Below are positions 1 through 11,300 of a stretch of 64,000 nt of DNA, piece after piece (the stretch's first letter is position 1; the number at the start of each line of letters is the position of its first letter). The notes below the pieces were generated by a model. That model worked only from the letters and a program-made list of their open reading frames with translations, did not search any database and was not told where the DNA came from. Where the stretch lies: contig JABRWF010000004.1 of assembly GCA_018343915.1 (NCBI GenBank), positions 3,472,001 through 3,536,000 of the forward strand. The letters run 5' to 3'. The stretch is from Agroathelia rolfsii. Lineage: Eukaryota > Basidiomycota > Agaricomycetes > Amylocorticiales > Amylocorticiaceae. The translations under genes and the position numbers were made by a program.

Positions 1-281
1 GTGCTAGACTATTTTAAGATGTGACTGCACAATCGTACTGATGGGTCTGAAATTTTGGTTGAGGCACTGCATAGACCAGAGCGCTAGTGGAGACGAGCCA
101 AACAGTGAAGTGCGTTAAGGCGATTGCAATTACCGTACTACAAAGTGCACGACGGACCGTGCCCACCACTCACAAGCTCACAACGCAGAGTATAGTTCAG
201 CCAGTTCAGTCAAGGATATGTTAGGAGGGTTGTGTACTACGTATCATTGAATTCAAAAAAACAAAAAAAAAAACAAAAAAA

Positions 282-345
<64 letters not shown>

Positions 346-471
346 GGTTTCCAGCGCGATTTGAAAGACCGCACAAAAGTAGGTTCTATTTTATTAAGAA
401 AGAAAGGCATAAAAAATACGTTCTGGTAGACATCAAGATGAAAACACCACACACCCATTGGAATTACTACA
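1..471. repeat. intergenic start of window with (GA)n microsatellite
   Basis: No gene is visible before the monooxygenase. A poly-A/GAAA tract at about 257-295 runs into an uninterrupted (GA)n microsatellite at about 296-342. Open frames crossing it encode only Lys/Arg/Glu runs and are products of the repeat. Confidence 0.85.
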
Positions 472-1734
472 TTAAGTTTTGGTAGTTTTTGAGCCTTCTT
501 CATCGAGTTTTGGATATTCTGGCAATGGGAAGTCCTGGTCGTTGGTGTCATGATCGAATGGTTTGATTAACCAGGGGATCGCCACCACCTTGGAGAACAT
601 CGATATAAAAACATGGAGCAGCCACCGCTTCCATGCCGTCTGCGGATGTGCAATGGCTGGGATAAAGAAGGGGACGTCCTGAATCTTTTCGACAAACGGG
701 CGAAATTTGCTTTCGTAAGCCTCAAGCGCTTTTGAAGGATGTTCATCGTCGTTGAGCTTGCTAAGTTCGCCCGCAAGCACATAAGCCCCGTTGATCGCCA
801 GCGAAGCGCCTGCTCCAGTAAGCGGTGTTGGAGCCCAGGCGGCATCTCCCACGCAGACAACACGAGAGGTGGACCATTTAGACAGCCTGATTTGTTGGAT
901 CGCTTGGAAGTAAAAGTCAGACGCTTGATCCATGCTATCCAGGAGCCTCGGTGTCTGCCATCCTGCATCAGCGAACTCTCTTCTCAAGAGGTCTTGTTGC
1001 GTTTGTTTGTCGCTCCTGGATGCCTCTTTCCAGGCCTTTGTCTGAGCATCACTGCAGGGCATGAAAGTCAACATCGCACGAGTGGTGCCATGTGAATCGG
1101 GTCTCATGGAGACTGTCCTTGACTCACGAGCCACGTAGATGTTCCACCAGTTATTGTCGATGGGAAAGCGCGGAATAGTCCAATAGGCAGAGTACATACC
1201 CTTGTCGATGACGTTGATAGACTCTGGAGGGAAGCACTGCTTTCGCACCTTCGACCACTGCCCATCTGCTGCGACTAGGAGAGAAAACTCTTGCACCTCG
1301 CCATTGCTCAAGATGACCTTGACGGCGTCATCGTTATTTGAGATGACCTCCTTGACAGTGGTGCCGAATAAGTAGTTGATGTTCGGATGGTCTTTCGTAG
1401 CCTCATAGAGGACCGCCGATAGGTCTGCACGAAGAATCTCGAATTCCGAAGTGAAACTCGCAGAGGAACCTGCTACGACGGGAAAGGGTGCAAACGGCCG
1501 TCCCGTTGGGTCAATGAATCTTGTGCCTTCTTCCTTTGTATGGAATCGTCGAATTTCATCGAGGAGTCCCATCTTCTTGATAACAGTGATTGCACTGCCG
1601 TTGATGTCGATATTCTGTCCCTGGGCAAGGAGAGACGGGCTCTTCTCGAGGACGGTGATGCGTGCGCCAGTCTTTGCCAAAAACAACGCCAGTGCGGGCC
1701 CAGCAATGCCTGCACCGTTAATCAGGACGTGCAT
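472..1734 (-). CDS. class A FAD-dependent monooxygenase (TetX/PHBH-like)
   Basis: Intronless frame of 420 aa. It would use FAD and NAD(P)H to hydroxylate a small organic, often aromatic, substrate; the substrate cannot be told. Visible motifs are the N-terminal Rossmann dinucleotide fold GAGIAGPALA at residues 7-16, the mid-protein DG motif (AADGQWSK) and the GD motif GDAAWAPTPLTGAGA that contacts FAD ribityl and pyrophosphate. The frame is open to 1839, but I chose the ATG at 1734 because the Rossmann strand starts there (MHVLINGAG) and the 35 extra residues have no family counterpart. There is no signal peptide. A C-terminal hydrophobic stretch (about residues 360-390) may be peripheral to a membrane. 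No biosynthetic cluster surrounds it. Family call is secure, role is open. Confidence 0.9.
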   Translation of the reverse strand: MHVLINGAGIAGPALALFLAKTGARITVLEKSPSLLAQGQNIDINGSAITVIKKMGLLDEIRRFHTKEEGTRFIDPTGRPFAPFPVVAGSSASFTSEFEILRADLSAVLYEATKDHPNINYLFGTTVKEVISNNDDAVKVILSNGEVQEFSLLVAADGQWSKVRKQCFPPESINVIDKGMYSAYWTIPRFPIDNNWWNIYVARESRTVSMRPDSHGTTRAMLTFMPCSDAQTKAWKEASRSDKQTQQDLLRREFADAGWQTPRLLDSMDQASDFYFQAIQQIRLSKWSTSRVVCVGDAAWAPTPLTGAGASLAINGAYVLAGELSKLNDDEHPSKALEAYESKFRPFVEKIQDVPFFIPAIAHPQTAWKRWLLHVFISMFSKVVAIPWLIKPFDHDTNDQDFPLPEYPKLDEEGSKTTKT

Positions 1735-3960
1735 GACGAGGTTCGATGTTGTCACAAGTGTTAGGAAAAGGTACTGGGGCCGCTCAAGAGATGAGAGGAT
1801 AAATGTTTTGAACTGAAGGCAAGATGTTTCAAACTGCATTGCCCATCTTAAATAGCTTTCAGTCAGGCCGCACTATTGGACGGTCTCTATGCTGTTGTGC
1901 CGAATGGACAGCGTCAGCATCGATGCCGTCCCAATTATATCCGATTTATCCCTCGATCTAATTTGATCCGAAATTAAATAGACACCTATTAGCAACATGC
2001 CGTACCATCAGTAAAAGAAAAAGAAAAAAAAGGCGAATTTTTGAGTGCGCTGCGAGAGTGAGGTTAAAGATAAAAGATAAAAATGGAGACGGATTAAGAC
2101 GTATTTCGGGACGCCATCAGCAAAACTCCAGTCGAATCTTTGTACTACATAGTACAAACAGAGTACAAATACTCAAGGTATTGCACTATTTGCTTCCGAG
2201 ACTGAATTCTTTCTACCAAAGAGATGCGAGTTATCATTGCCATTATTATTAAGCGGTGCCTTTGGAACACGCGTCCGGGGCAGATGCTACAAGGCGGCAT
2301 CAACCCGCCTTCCATCCACTCCCTTCAAGTTGCAAATCCCGGCTACCTTGTTAAAACTGTCTATGGAAATTTTCAAAAACAAAGAAATGAGACGGTGTAC
2401 TCAACCTACTCGACCGCTGCTTACCTCTTTTCCCCTTGGGCGACATTCCCAACCGCGATTGGAAAGCACTTTCACCCCACTGGCATCACTCTCATCTTTC
2501 ACTGCTCACCAGCGTGCTCCAATGAACCCTAGTTTGTCGAGTGTATAGCTCAAGAGGGGCTCACTTTACTCTAGAAAGCTTCCAATAAGCATACTATGGT
2601 GGTCTTAGCTCGTAAACAAGCCTGAGAAAATGTTGGGCGCTTAGCCCAACCGAATGGTCAGACTCCCAGTCTTGGAAGAAGAATATGATACCCCTTTGCA
2701 AACACTATTGCCACTTGCTGGGTACGTCATCAACGACCGATCGTCGATTACCACTTTTGCTTCCACCTGTCGGAGCTATCTTTTTCGAGTTGCTCAACAA
2801 GCGCAAGCTTGCTGTCGACAGCCAGTTCTTTATTGACCTTATCATCTTTGCCGCATCCATCTCAGTGTCCAATGAACCAGCTGTAGACAACATCTACCCT
2901 GGTAGTAGCAATCCCATTTAACGGAATTAATACACATATGAGATTGTCAGTGTTACCATATCTGTTAGGGCAATACGACAGTATCAATGTGCATATTTGA
3001 GATAGCTCTACATTACTGATGTACGCCGCGGCAAACCCGTAGTACACAATTAGAGTGATGCGAGAGACGGATTATAAGTTGCAGGTGCCTTAGGCCAAAG
3101 TCATACATGCGTTCGGGATGGCTTGTCTCGATGGTGGAGCAAGTTATCATTTTGGACCAGGTGCAGCGGCGACGTTTATGATTTCCAAGGGCTAGGCTGG
3201 CCAGTTCGTAACCAACTCAAAGAGGGGATATAACGTAGGACAGGAGTAACAGCCCTTGGTGTGTGTTTTCCATCGGTGCACATGGGACTGTTGCCCATAG
3301 GTGATTTTGTTTTACAATAGGGCCTGCTTCTAATCCACCGAGCGTAAACGTGGCAGGCAAGGCGGCTCAGGGATGGAGCTACAACGCGACCATGCAAAGC
3401 CTGTAGCTTGCGGATTTGAACAGTAGTATCATTACCATCACATGGCAGTAGTGTAGCAGAGTAGCTCATGTCGATCGTGCGAGATTCATGGGCCTGTAGG
3501 CAAACTATTAGTCAAACCGAATCAGCACTAACATTGATTATCACTGACGGATATGCACATCTTGTGTGAGACTTGCGTTGATGGGCGTGGTTTGCATGAG
3601 TCGTCGAAGCCAGGCACTCATTTCCCCGGACTCTGATACGCTCGCAAAGCGCGCGCACACAAGTTGACTTAATCACAACTTGCCAATGAACGGTATCCAC
3701 AAGTTATCCCCCATCATTCCTGAGGAATCCCGCATACCGCCTCGTGGCCGCGGGATCGCAGCATGTTTATTCCTTTAAGGCAATAAAAAATTCATCTGCC
3801 AAGACGATGTTACTATATATCACTTGAGGTGTTATGCTCGCAGCCTTGCGTTGTACATCCGTCCGAGTTCAAGTTTTGATTCTTGCTACTACAAGTCCTT
3901 TTAGCCTTGAAACTTACTGGTAGTACGGCTACTACCAAATCTATGCTACTATCGATAAAC
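1735..3960. other. intergenic, no supported gene
   Basis: About 2.2 kb upstream of both the monooxygenase (-) and the AA9 gene (+). Several 60-100 aa frames occur, for example at 2224-2548 and 2654-2921, but none has a recognisable domain or convincing splice structure. A TATA-like actatatat lies at about 3811, upstream of the AA9 start. Confidence 0.6.
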
Positions 3961-5200
3961 ATGAAGCTATTTGTAACAGCCTTTCTATTGTTCCTCAATT
4001 TTTCCGTAACGCTTGTATCAGCACATGGGTATGTAGGCTCTGTTACCATGGACGGAGTCTCATATCCCGGCAATACGCCTGCTGCTGCCCAGCCTACGGG
4101 GAGTGTAATACGAGAAGTATCGACCATCTCCCCAGTCAAAGGAGCGACAAACCCAGATCTGAACTGTGGCATGGATTCTGAATTTGCTGAAAAAGTGGCA
4201 GCTGCCAATCCTGGAGATAGAATACAGATCGGCTGGATAGGTGGTGGGGGCCAGCTGGTGAGTGAATATTCATTCCGATAGTTTTTGTATCTGATGTGAT
4301 AATGTGCCAGTGGCCGCATAACACTGGCCCTCTCATGACTTATATGGTATAGGCCCACAGACTCGTTTGTGATAATATACTTAATTTCGGTTTTTTTTCT
4401 AGACTGCTTGCCAAGGCAACTGCACGACATACAACGCCTCTTCCGCGCAATGGTTCAAGATCGATCAGGTTGGTCGGATGTCTGATAATGCGACATGGTA
4501 CCAGCAATTACTCAGTGAGGGGTTTTTTTCCTTAGCTACTGCTCTTGGAAATAAATTGATCTTTCCTAGTGAGTGGTGCACCAATCAATGTGACCCTGCC
4601 CAACACACTTGCTTCTGGGTACTATCTTATTCGCTCGGAGATAATTGCCCTACATCTTGCCACAAGTATCGGTGGTGCCGAATTCTATCCTGCTTGCATC
4701 CAGGTGAAAGTAGGAGGAGACCAAACTGGTGGACCCAACAGCAACGAGCTCGTTCAGTTCCCGGGTACAGGCGGTTATAGCTATACAGACACTGATCCGG
4801 GTATCTATGATCCCGATGTAAATAAATATTCATCTCTTGGGTTTCAACTCTCTAAACCTCTTCCTAGGTTTTCACTGCTGGATCACCGTACACATTCCCA
4901 GGCCCTCCTATAGCCCAATTTGCTATAGCAACAAGCTCGGAAGCAGGTTCATCAACCTCCTCTTCCTCCTCTTCCTCCTCCTCATCCTCGTCGGGTACAT
5001 CAGGCTCCTCGATAAAAGCCACTGGCACATCGACGGTCACAGCGCCAACTTCGACTGCGACTTCCCCTTTAACAGGGTCTACTACCTCATCTCTGAATAC
5101 TATCTGTCGTTTGACATCGCCGCAGCCATCAACGAGTCATACCCGGAGAGCATTGCAGTTACTACATTGGCGTTCTTTGATTCGCCAATTATCTTTCTAA
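3961..5200 (+). CDS. AA9 lytic polysaccharide monooxygenase, secreted
   Basis: Five exons (3961-4257, 4311-4346, 4403-4514, 4570-4817, 4868-5200) give 341 aa. It is a secreted copper enzyme expected to oxidatively cleave cellulose or related glucans. A signal peptide of 21 residues ends in VSA, leaving the mature N-terminal His22 (HGYVGSV). The 36-nt second exon encodes WPHNTGPL with the second copper ligand His102. The axial Tyr188 sits in GAEFYPAC. Family AA9 normally has R-H-E and G-A-Q-F-Y-P here; this protein reads RSE (Ser171) and GAEFYP (Glu186), so both second-sphere residues are changed. Exon 5 adds a Ser/Thr-rich tail after PGPPIAQFA, with no CBM1. The final 30 residues are unlike a normal tail, so the 3' end could be mis-modelled. 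Fold assignment is secure; activity is uncertain. Confidence 0.9.
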
Positions 5201-5432
5201 GCGTGCAGAATGCCAGCCACATGGGTCATTTTCTCCTAGAAACTTTCAATCTTCTATTCAAGGGTCTCAGAGGTTTGGTTGCGATTATTTACTTATTGTG
5301 TAGTTCGGGCAAATTTTCAAGATTGTAATATGTATTCGTATTATAAGTAAAAGCAGATGTCAGAATGGAAAGAAGTACCGTATGTTCCACAAGGAACAAT
5401 GTACAGGAATCATAAATCACTTTTACGCAAGA

Positions 5433-5640
5433 TCAAGATCGTTCTTCAATCCAACGACCATCATCATCACCATACCGTCACATACTACGAGCGGCAAGTT
5501 GCACTATCTTCAAGTTCGAGGACTTCCTGTACCATGTCTTCAACAAGTCCTCAAGCTCCTCCTCCGCGGTCAAGGGAGCGTTCATTTCCGACCAGTCCAC
5601 GATCAACGGGATTGGGTGTTTGAACAAGCGATAAAGCGTT
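5433..5640 (-). pseudogene. 3' fragment of an F-box-like gene
   Basis: Read on the minus strand this encodes a tail with VDWSE, then AEEELEDLLKTW and LKIVQLAARSM, an in-frame stop, and GDDDGRWIEERS before a final stop at 5433. It aligns with the tail of the larger pseudogene at 6103-8125 (VD-stop-SE, PEEELKEILTVW, LQIVQLAAW). The W-x(n)-L-K-x-V-Q-L tail resembles C-termini of fungal F-box/LRR proteins. No upstream F-box part is visible, so this is a truncated duplicate. Confidence 0.55.
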
Positions 5641-6102
5641 GACTTCAGTTGGATTAGAAATCTGTGGCTTGCATCAAGTGTTCCCTAGAGAGTCTCTCGG
5701 GAACATGATGAACAGCAACAGCTGTGTGCGGGCCACACCTTGAATTTGGTGACGTGGAGTGTCAGTGGGATGGTGCTGCTACAGTGGCTGGCGGAGGTTC
5801 CAGTGGTTGCTCCTTATTACATGAGCAGTGCTGGTAGCAGGCGCACTTGCTTCAGTTACATCCACTGATTGCAACAGGTACGCAAGGAAGCAGCTTCATT
5901 CTACCATGGCTAGTCGCAACAAGATGATTGCATAGTATATGCCAGCACTAGTATTGCATTATGGTGCAAGTTAAATATAGCCTGAATATTACAAAAAAAT
6001 TACTCTACCCTAAACACGCTAATAAGATGGCACCCAAGAAAACAAACTATTGCAGCGATGGATTCACGTTCACATCTTTCCCCCCTGTCATCGACGACCA
6101 GT
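5641..6102. other. spacer between two F-box remnants
   Basis: No gene seen. The sequence separates the tail fragment from the larger pseudogene and may hold further decayed copy sequence. Confidence 0.5.
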
Positions 6103-8125
6103 CCTATTCTTCAACCTGAGCCCGGAGCCCATCATCACCACAATGCCAGACACTCCAAGCGGCAAGTTGCACAATCTGGAGCTTAAGGTACAGTTTGTGC
6201 CACACAGTCAGGATTTCCTTGAGCTCTTCCTCAGGAGATAGAGAGGGACCGAATTCTGATCAATCAACCGAGATTGGGAATTCATTATTGCCCAATAGTT
6301 CAGGATTTGTCGGAGAGGCAAGCCAAGAGATGTTGCCATCCCGTGGAGTGTAAATACGCAACCCGACAAGACTGGGGAATTTTTCCAACGGGAAGCGAGT
6401 GTACGTCATGAATTCATCATATGGAAAGAAAATTTTCGGTGTATGAAGATAGTTTATCAGAGACACTTTAAATAAGAATGCATACCAAAGAATTAAAACG
6501 ACTATCGATCTCGAGCTTCTGTAATTGATACGAGTGGATCAGGATTTCTTCAAATATTTGCCATATGTCTTTTTGAGACGTAATGCTTCCAGACCAGACA
6601 ACATTTCTTGGCTGTGTGCGAGCGCGAGACAGATATGCTCAGAACGCTCTGAGTCGTCTTCAGGTTCGCAAAATACGATAATTTCCCGAGGGCGAACACT
6701 TGATAAATTGAGCATGTTGGATATGCTCTTTGAGGTTCCGCTAAGGCTGACAAGATCGCCGCTGAAGAAGTGAAATGGAAAGCTTTGGGAATCTTGATCA
6801 TCGTCATTTGACCAAGGCCAATCTATTCATCGATAGGTGTTTAAATTCTCCAGGATACTCGTGCAAGAATGTCCTCATTATATCAAGAATGGATGCAGTA
6901 TCCGAGGCCATGGAACGAGATTCGTTTCCAGGTTGATTCAAGGCTAGCAGCTCAATTCTGGCGCAGCCTGCATAAGTGGATAAGGAAAGGGAAAATTGAT
7001 GTTTGTAAGTGGATACAACGATTTCACTTGGAATCCTCCCTTGACTGACAAGAAAGCTTGCAATGACGAGAGGACCCTGGTATTCGTGTAAAAGCTTCAG
7101 AGCACTGGGGTTCCAAAGCGGAGAAAGATTCTCGAAATTCACCCTCGATGAGTCATCTTTTACAAGGGCGCAACAACTTGTGGTTGATGGGAAAAGCATA
7201 AGTAATCGGAATAATGTCAGGGTTTCTACATGACTGTAGAGCTTACAAGGAGTGGTGATTCCGAAAGCTCGGTATTCTCCGATTATCCCAACTTCAATCA
7301 CCTGCAAGTTGTTTAGGAAGGGTTGCAAAAGAATGATCAAGATCATAGCTGTCGTTTCATCCACCGAAAGATTCTGGAGATTTGGACTTTGCACTAGCGA
7401 TATCAATGGTGCCATAAGCTGGGATCCATGGGAACTCTTTAATGCGTCGTATAATTGCTACAGGATAGCGCATCCCTATCATAACTGGCTTTTCAAGAGA
7501 CGCTAAAGGTGTAGAAAGAGTGTTGCTAGTGGGTATATCATCCATAAGTCCACAAAAGATTAATTGAAGATTGCGGAGACATGGGAAAGCATGAATAATG
7601 GCGGGATAGTCGACTGGCAGCCGTATGTTCTCCAATATCAAGTCTTCTAACATAGTAAAGATTTTCATAGTCCTCAGCATCTTTGTATAAAGAGGCACCG
7701 GAGCCAAGGGGATATTATCTTCAACCGATACGTCTTCGACATTGGTGGGTTCGAGTTCAACACCATCTTCTTTCGTACAATAATGAAAGTCAGAACTTAA
7801 GAACAAGGCAGGGTAATTAAACCATCCTGTTATGCATACCTGCCGCTGGCATTACAGAGACAACCAAGCTCTTTACATGGAAGGCCAGATGTTTGTTTAC
7901 TTGCCAGAAACGAAGATTCTGGGCAATGACGCGAGCGCCACCCCAGGCAAGTGGTTTACATGCCATTTCTGCAGTCAGCAAGGCACACAATCTGCGAGAG
8001 CAGAGGCGTAGGCGTCCAACATATTTTACATCGAGAAACGTCGCGATATTTTGCCAAACAACACCAGGAGTGTTGGTGATATCGGTAGTATTGCCAGTGT
8101 ATCTGGCATGATAATGGTGGGGCAA
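6103..8125 (-). pseudogene. F-box/LRR-like protein, decayed
   Basis: The first part (8125-7817) reads like an F-box: VWQNIATFLDVKYVG, then LCSRRLCALLT. LRR-type segments follow (7806-7357 and 7415-6804) with LEDLILENIRLP and LRNLQLIF. The segments do not join into one frame. No intron at 7810 keeps phase. Near 7440 a 43-nt intron could join two frames. At about 6808 and about 6575 (an A5 run) only single-base frame changes reconnect coding-like sequence. Near the end, VD-TGA-SE replaces the VDWSE of the partner fragment at 5433-5640, a Trp-to-stop change. Together this argues for a pseudogene. Some breaks could instead be undetected introns or sequencing errors. Confidence 0.65.
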
Positions 8126-8365
8126 TAAGTGCCAGCGAGGCTATTGCTAGCACTGGCGGTATCCACTTAGCAGATGACAGAAGAGCTGTCACTGGCAATA
8201 GTTCCATTTCGGTCATGTACGAGCATTATTATGTTTCAGATCTTTCGAAATAATAGCAATGAATTTTTTTATCTGTAACATGATGTCTATAACACAAAAA
8301 TCCACAAGTCACTGAGAGTCCGCCTGGTGAAAAAAGAAAGAAAAAGACAAGTGTAGCAGAAAAGA

Positions 8366-11300
8366 TTATAACAATGCTGTAAGCTCCTTCGGCTCATCAA
8401 TAAATATATCTTCGACATCCTTCCACGCCGCTGCGTCCGTCTCACTGCCGCCAGGTGCCTGCTTAGCATGCCATACTTTACCCCGCTCCACCCAATACTC
8501 AAGCTCCCCATCCTCCGTCTTCGAAGGTTCCCAGAGTCGTTCTCCCGTATCCGCATCCGTCACGGCTGTGAACCACCGGGGTGAATGAGGAGGTCTCTGT
8601 CCCATCTCACGCTCTTTCCGCCTCGCACGCTGTTTCTCTTCCTGCCTCATCTTGAGGTCGTTCGCCAACTCATACTGCCCCAGCTCAAAAGCACGCTGGT
8701 CCGGCCTATTTCTGCAGTCCGTATGGGGCAAATACGGCCGGAGGGTGTCTTGCGGACAATCATTGAGCGTGATTGCAAACGGGGTAAGATTGAACGGCGC
8801 TGGGGGCTTTTCCGAGTTCTGCCAAAGCAATATGTACTCTTGTTGGGCTGTTGGTGAAGGAGAACGAGCACCCCCACCGCGACCGATTTCCGCGTCAGGA
8901 TGGAGGAAACCACTGCCGGCACCGACAGCACGAGCAATCAGCCGGCTGTTCCATCGGCCCGCGATTTCGTACACGGAGCGTCCCCGCCCATCTCGTACGA
9001 TGCCCGAGATCTCGTACGCATCACGACCGCGCCAACCGCGGGGCTTGAATGTGAGTGTGCATGTATCTCCCGTTCGGTGATTCGTAATCTGATGATGGAA
9101 TAGATGAGATTTCGTCAACGCGATTGGATATGATCCTTTTTTTCACTTACAATCATGTCTCCGTAATGATCAATCGTTGGGGAACCAAGGATAAACCCAG
9201 ATACGTTGGTTGTCACCTTTTTCCAACTATAGTGCTCCGTGACTTTGTCAGCGTGCAGGGCACCCGTCGCCTTGGGATAATCGGGTTCCCAATCTTCAGG
9301 AAGGATCAAATCGGCGTGAGCAACACCCGTGGGTCGGATTTCGAATGATTTCCCCATGAACTAGATGTGGCGTAGCAGTGTTATTGAAGGGCCCAATTTT
9401 CACAATAAATGCGCGGCCTTTACCTTATTTTGAGCATCCACCTTTGAAAATGAAATTGTTAGTCTGGTGATGCTAGTATACGATATTGCTTCCAGAGCGT
9501 CAGCTTACCTCGCCGTAATACAGCCACGATGGTGACTCGGCCCAACAGGCCGATATGGGTGGATGGTGGCTAACTTGCTCGGAAATATATCGATACTCTT
9601 TTTCAATGCTTACATATTCAAATGTTTCTGACTGCACGCGCATGAAAGACGTGTGAGGCCAAACATTAGCTTTGTAAGGGATGAAATGGTTCTCACCAGC
9701 ATCGGATTGAAAGGCTTGGCGATACGCCCAATAGTGGATGAATAGTTTGACATGGCGAACGCCGCAACGAAGCCTATACGTCTCAAGGGGTCTTCTTCGC
9801 GGGCGGCGGCATCCACTACGGAGATCGGGAGAAGAAAGTCACATCATGTGTGTAAGCCTTGTCAGCGAACTGAGAAAATAGAATTCCTACTCACAGCATT
9901 CCGAGAACTCCATGTCCTCAGCCTTGAGACGAAGGGTCAGTGGTGCATCTTGGTCGCGCTGCTAATCATCCTATAACGCACCATTCGTTGCAACATACTC
10001 GTAGGTTCGTTAAAATAAACAGGGAACGAGATCTTTACAAGGAGAAAAAAAAGCATCAGAAAGTAATATTCAGTGTCAAAAAAGCACGCACCTTGGTTAA
10101 GTCCTTCCCAATACTTCCCTTCAGCACCTGCCACAACGATGTCGCAGGCCGATTATCCGCATCCATCGCCAACCGAGTCCTCAGTTTCCTATAGCCCACA
10201 TACGGCGCCCCGTCAATCGCATTCGACGCTAGCTCCTTGCTATGCCGGTTCAGAGACTCATTTACAATCAAATTCGGCAAGTTCTCAGCCTCGACGGCGT
10301 CAAAGAACTCATCTTCTTCGTCCGTATCCCCACCATCGTCGATTGGAATGATAGCAGCGGAAGCGGGAGGGGAGATGAAGCTCTGCTGTGATTTCTTCGG
10401 TTTTGGCGTGAGCGCTTGCATGCCAGCAGCGGTCGGCGTCGGTGTATCCATGACAGCGGTAGCAGTTACACTTTGATCAAAGTAATCGTTCACCTTGGTC
10501 CCGTTCACATTTCCATCGCCGTCACCACCATCCCTACCCCCGTCCACGGGCATGGACTCTTCTTCAACCGGCACCGACAGCGCAATCGTCGGTGGCCTTC
10601 GCAATGTGCTCATACCACTCTCACTCGCCTCAGCACCACCACTAGCACCGGCGGCAAAGAACCGACTGCCGCGCTTACGTGATCGTTCCTTCAGCTCGCG
10701 CTCGAGCGCCTCGCCCTCTTTGACTACCGTCTGCAGACTCTCTTCCCATATCATCTGTCGCTTCTGCTCGCGCTTGAGGGAGGAGGCCCACCACTCGTCT
10801 CGCTCCTTAGCCATGGAAATATACTCGTGCACGAGGTTCCGCGCGGAGGACATAACTTCTTTGACCTCCGGGGATGAAGAGGAGTCAGTAATCAGTTGAG
10901 CAACAAGGTCGATCTGTTTTGAGATGAAAACATCAGTTAATGAAATAAATGTAACACGTGGAAAGTTGATATCACCTGTGTGCCCAAAGCATTACCCTGT
11001 AACGAGAAAGAACCCTCATGGGGAGGCACAACTCCTTGCATTTCATTAACAGACCCGCTATCGGTGTCCTCCCCTACCCCCTCTGAGCGCTCAGAGTTCA
11101 TCCGGTTCAACGGGGGCGCAACCAACGGCGGCTCGTCCACCACCATCACCGACCCAGCATAGTCACCACTAATAGATCCCCGACCGAACGGAATCGATTG
11201 GTGGGAAAACCGGATACTGCGACCACTACTGCCGTCCATCATCGTTCCTGTCCTCTGCAGGCTGGTAATGCTCCGATGCATGGATGGAGCCCTGAAATCG

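Noticed and set aside
232..551. Lys/Arg/Glu-rich frames over 232-551
   Set aside because: They are translations of the (GA)n and poly-A tract, with no conserved sequence.
2224..2921. Several 60-100 aa frames between the monooxygenase and AA9 genes
   Set aside because: No domain and no consistent splicing. One piece (AIFFELLNKRKLAVDSQFF) looks coding-like but could not be extended into a gene.
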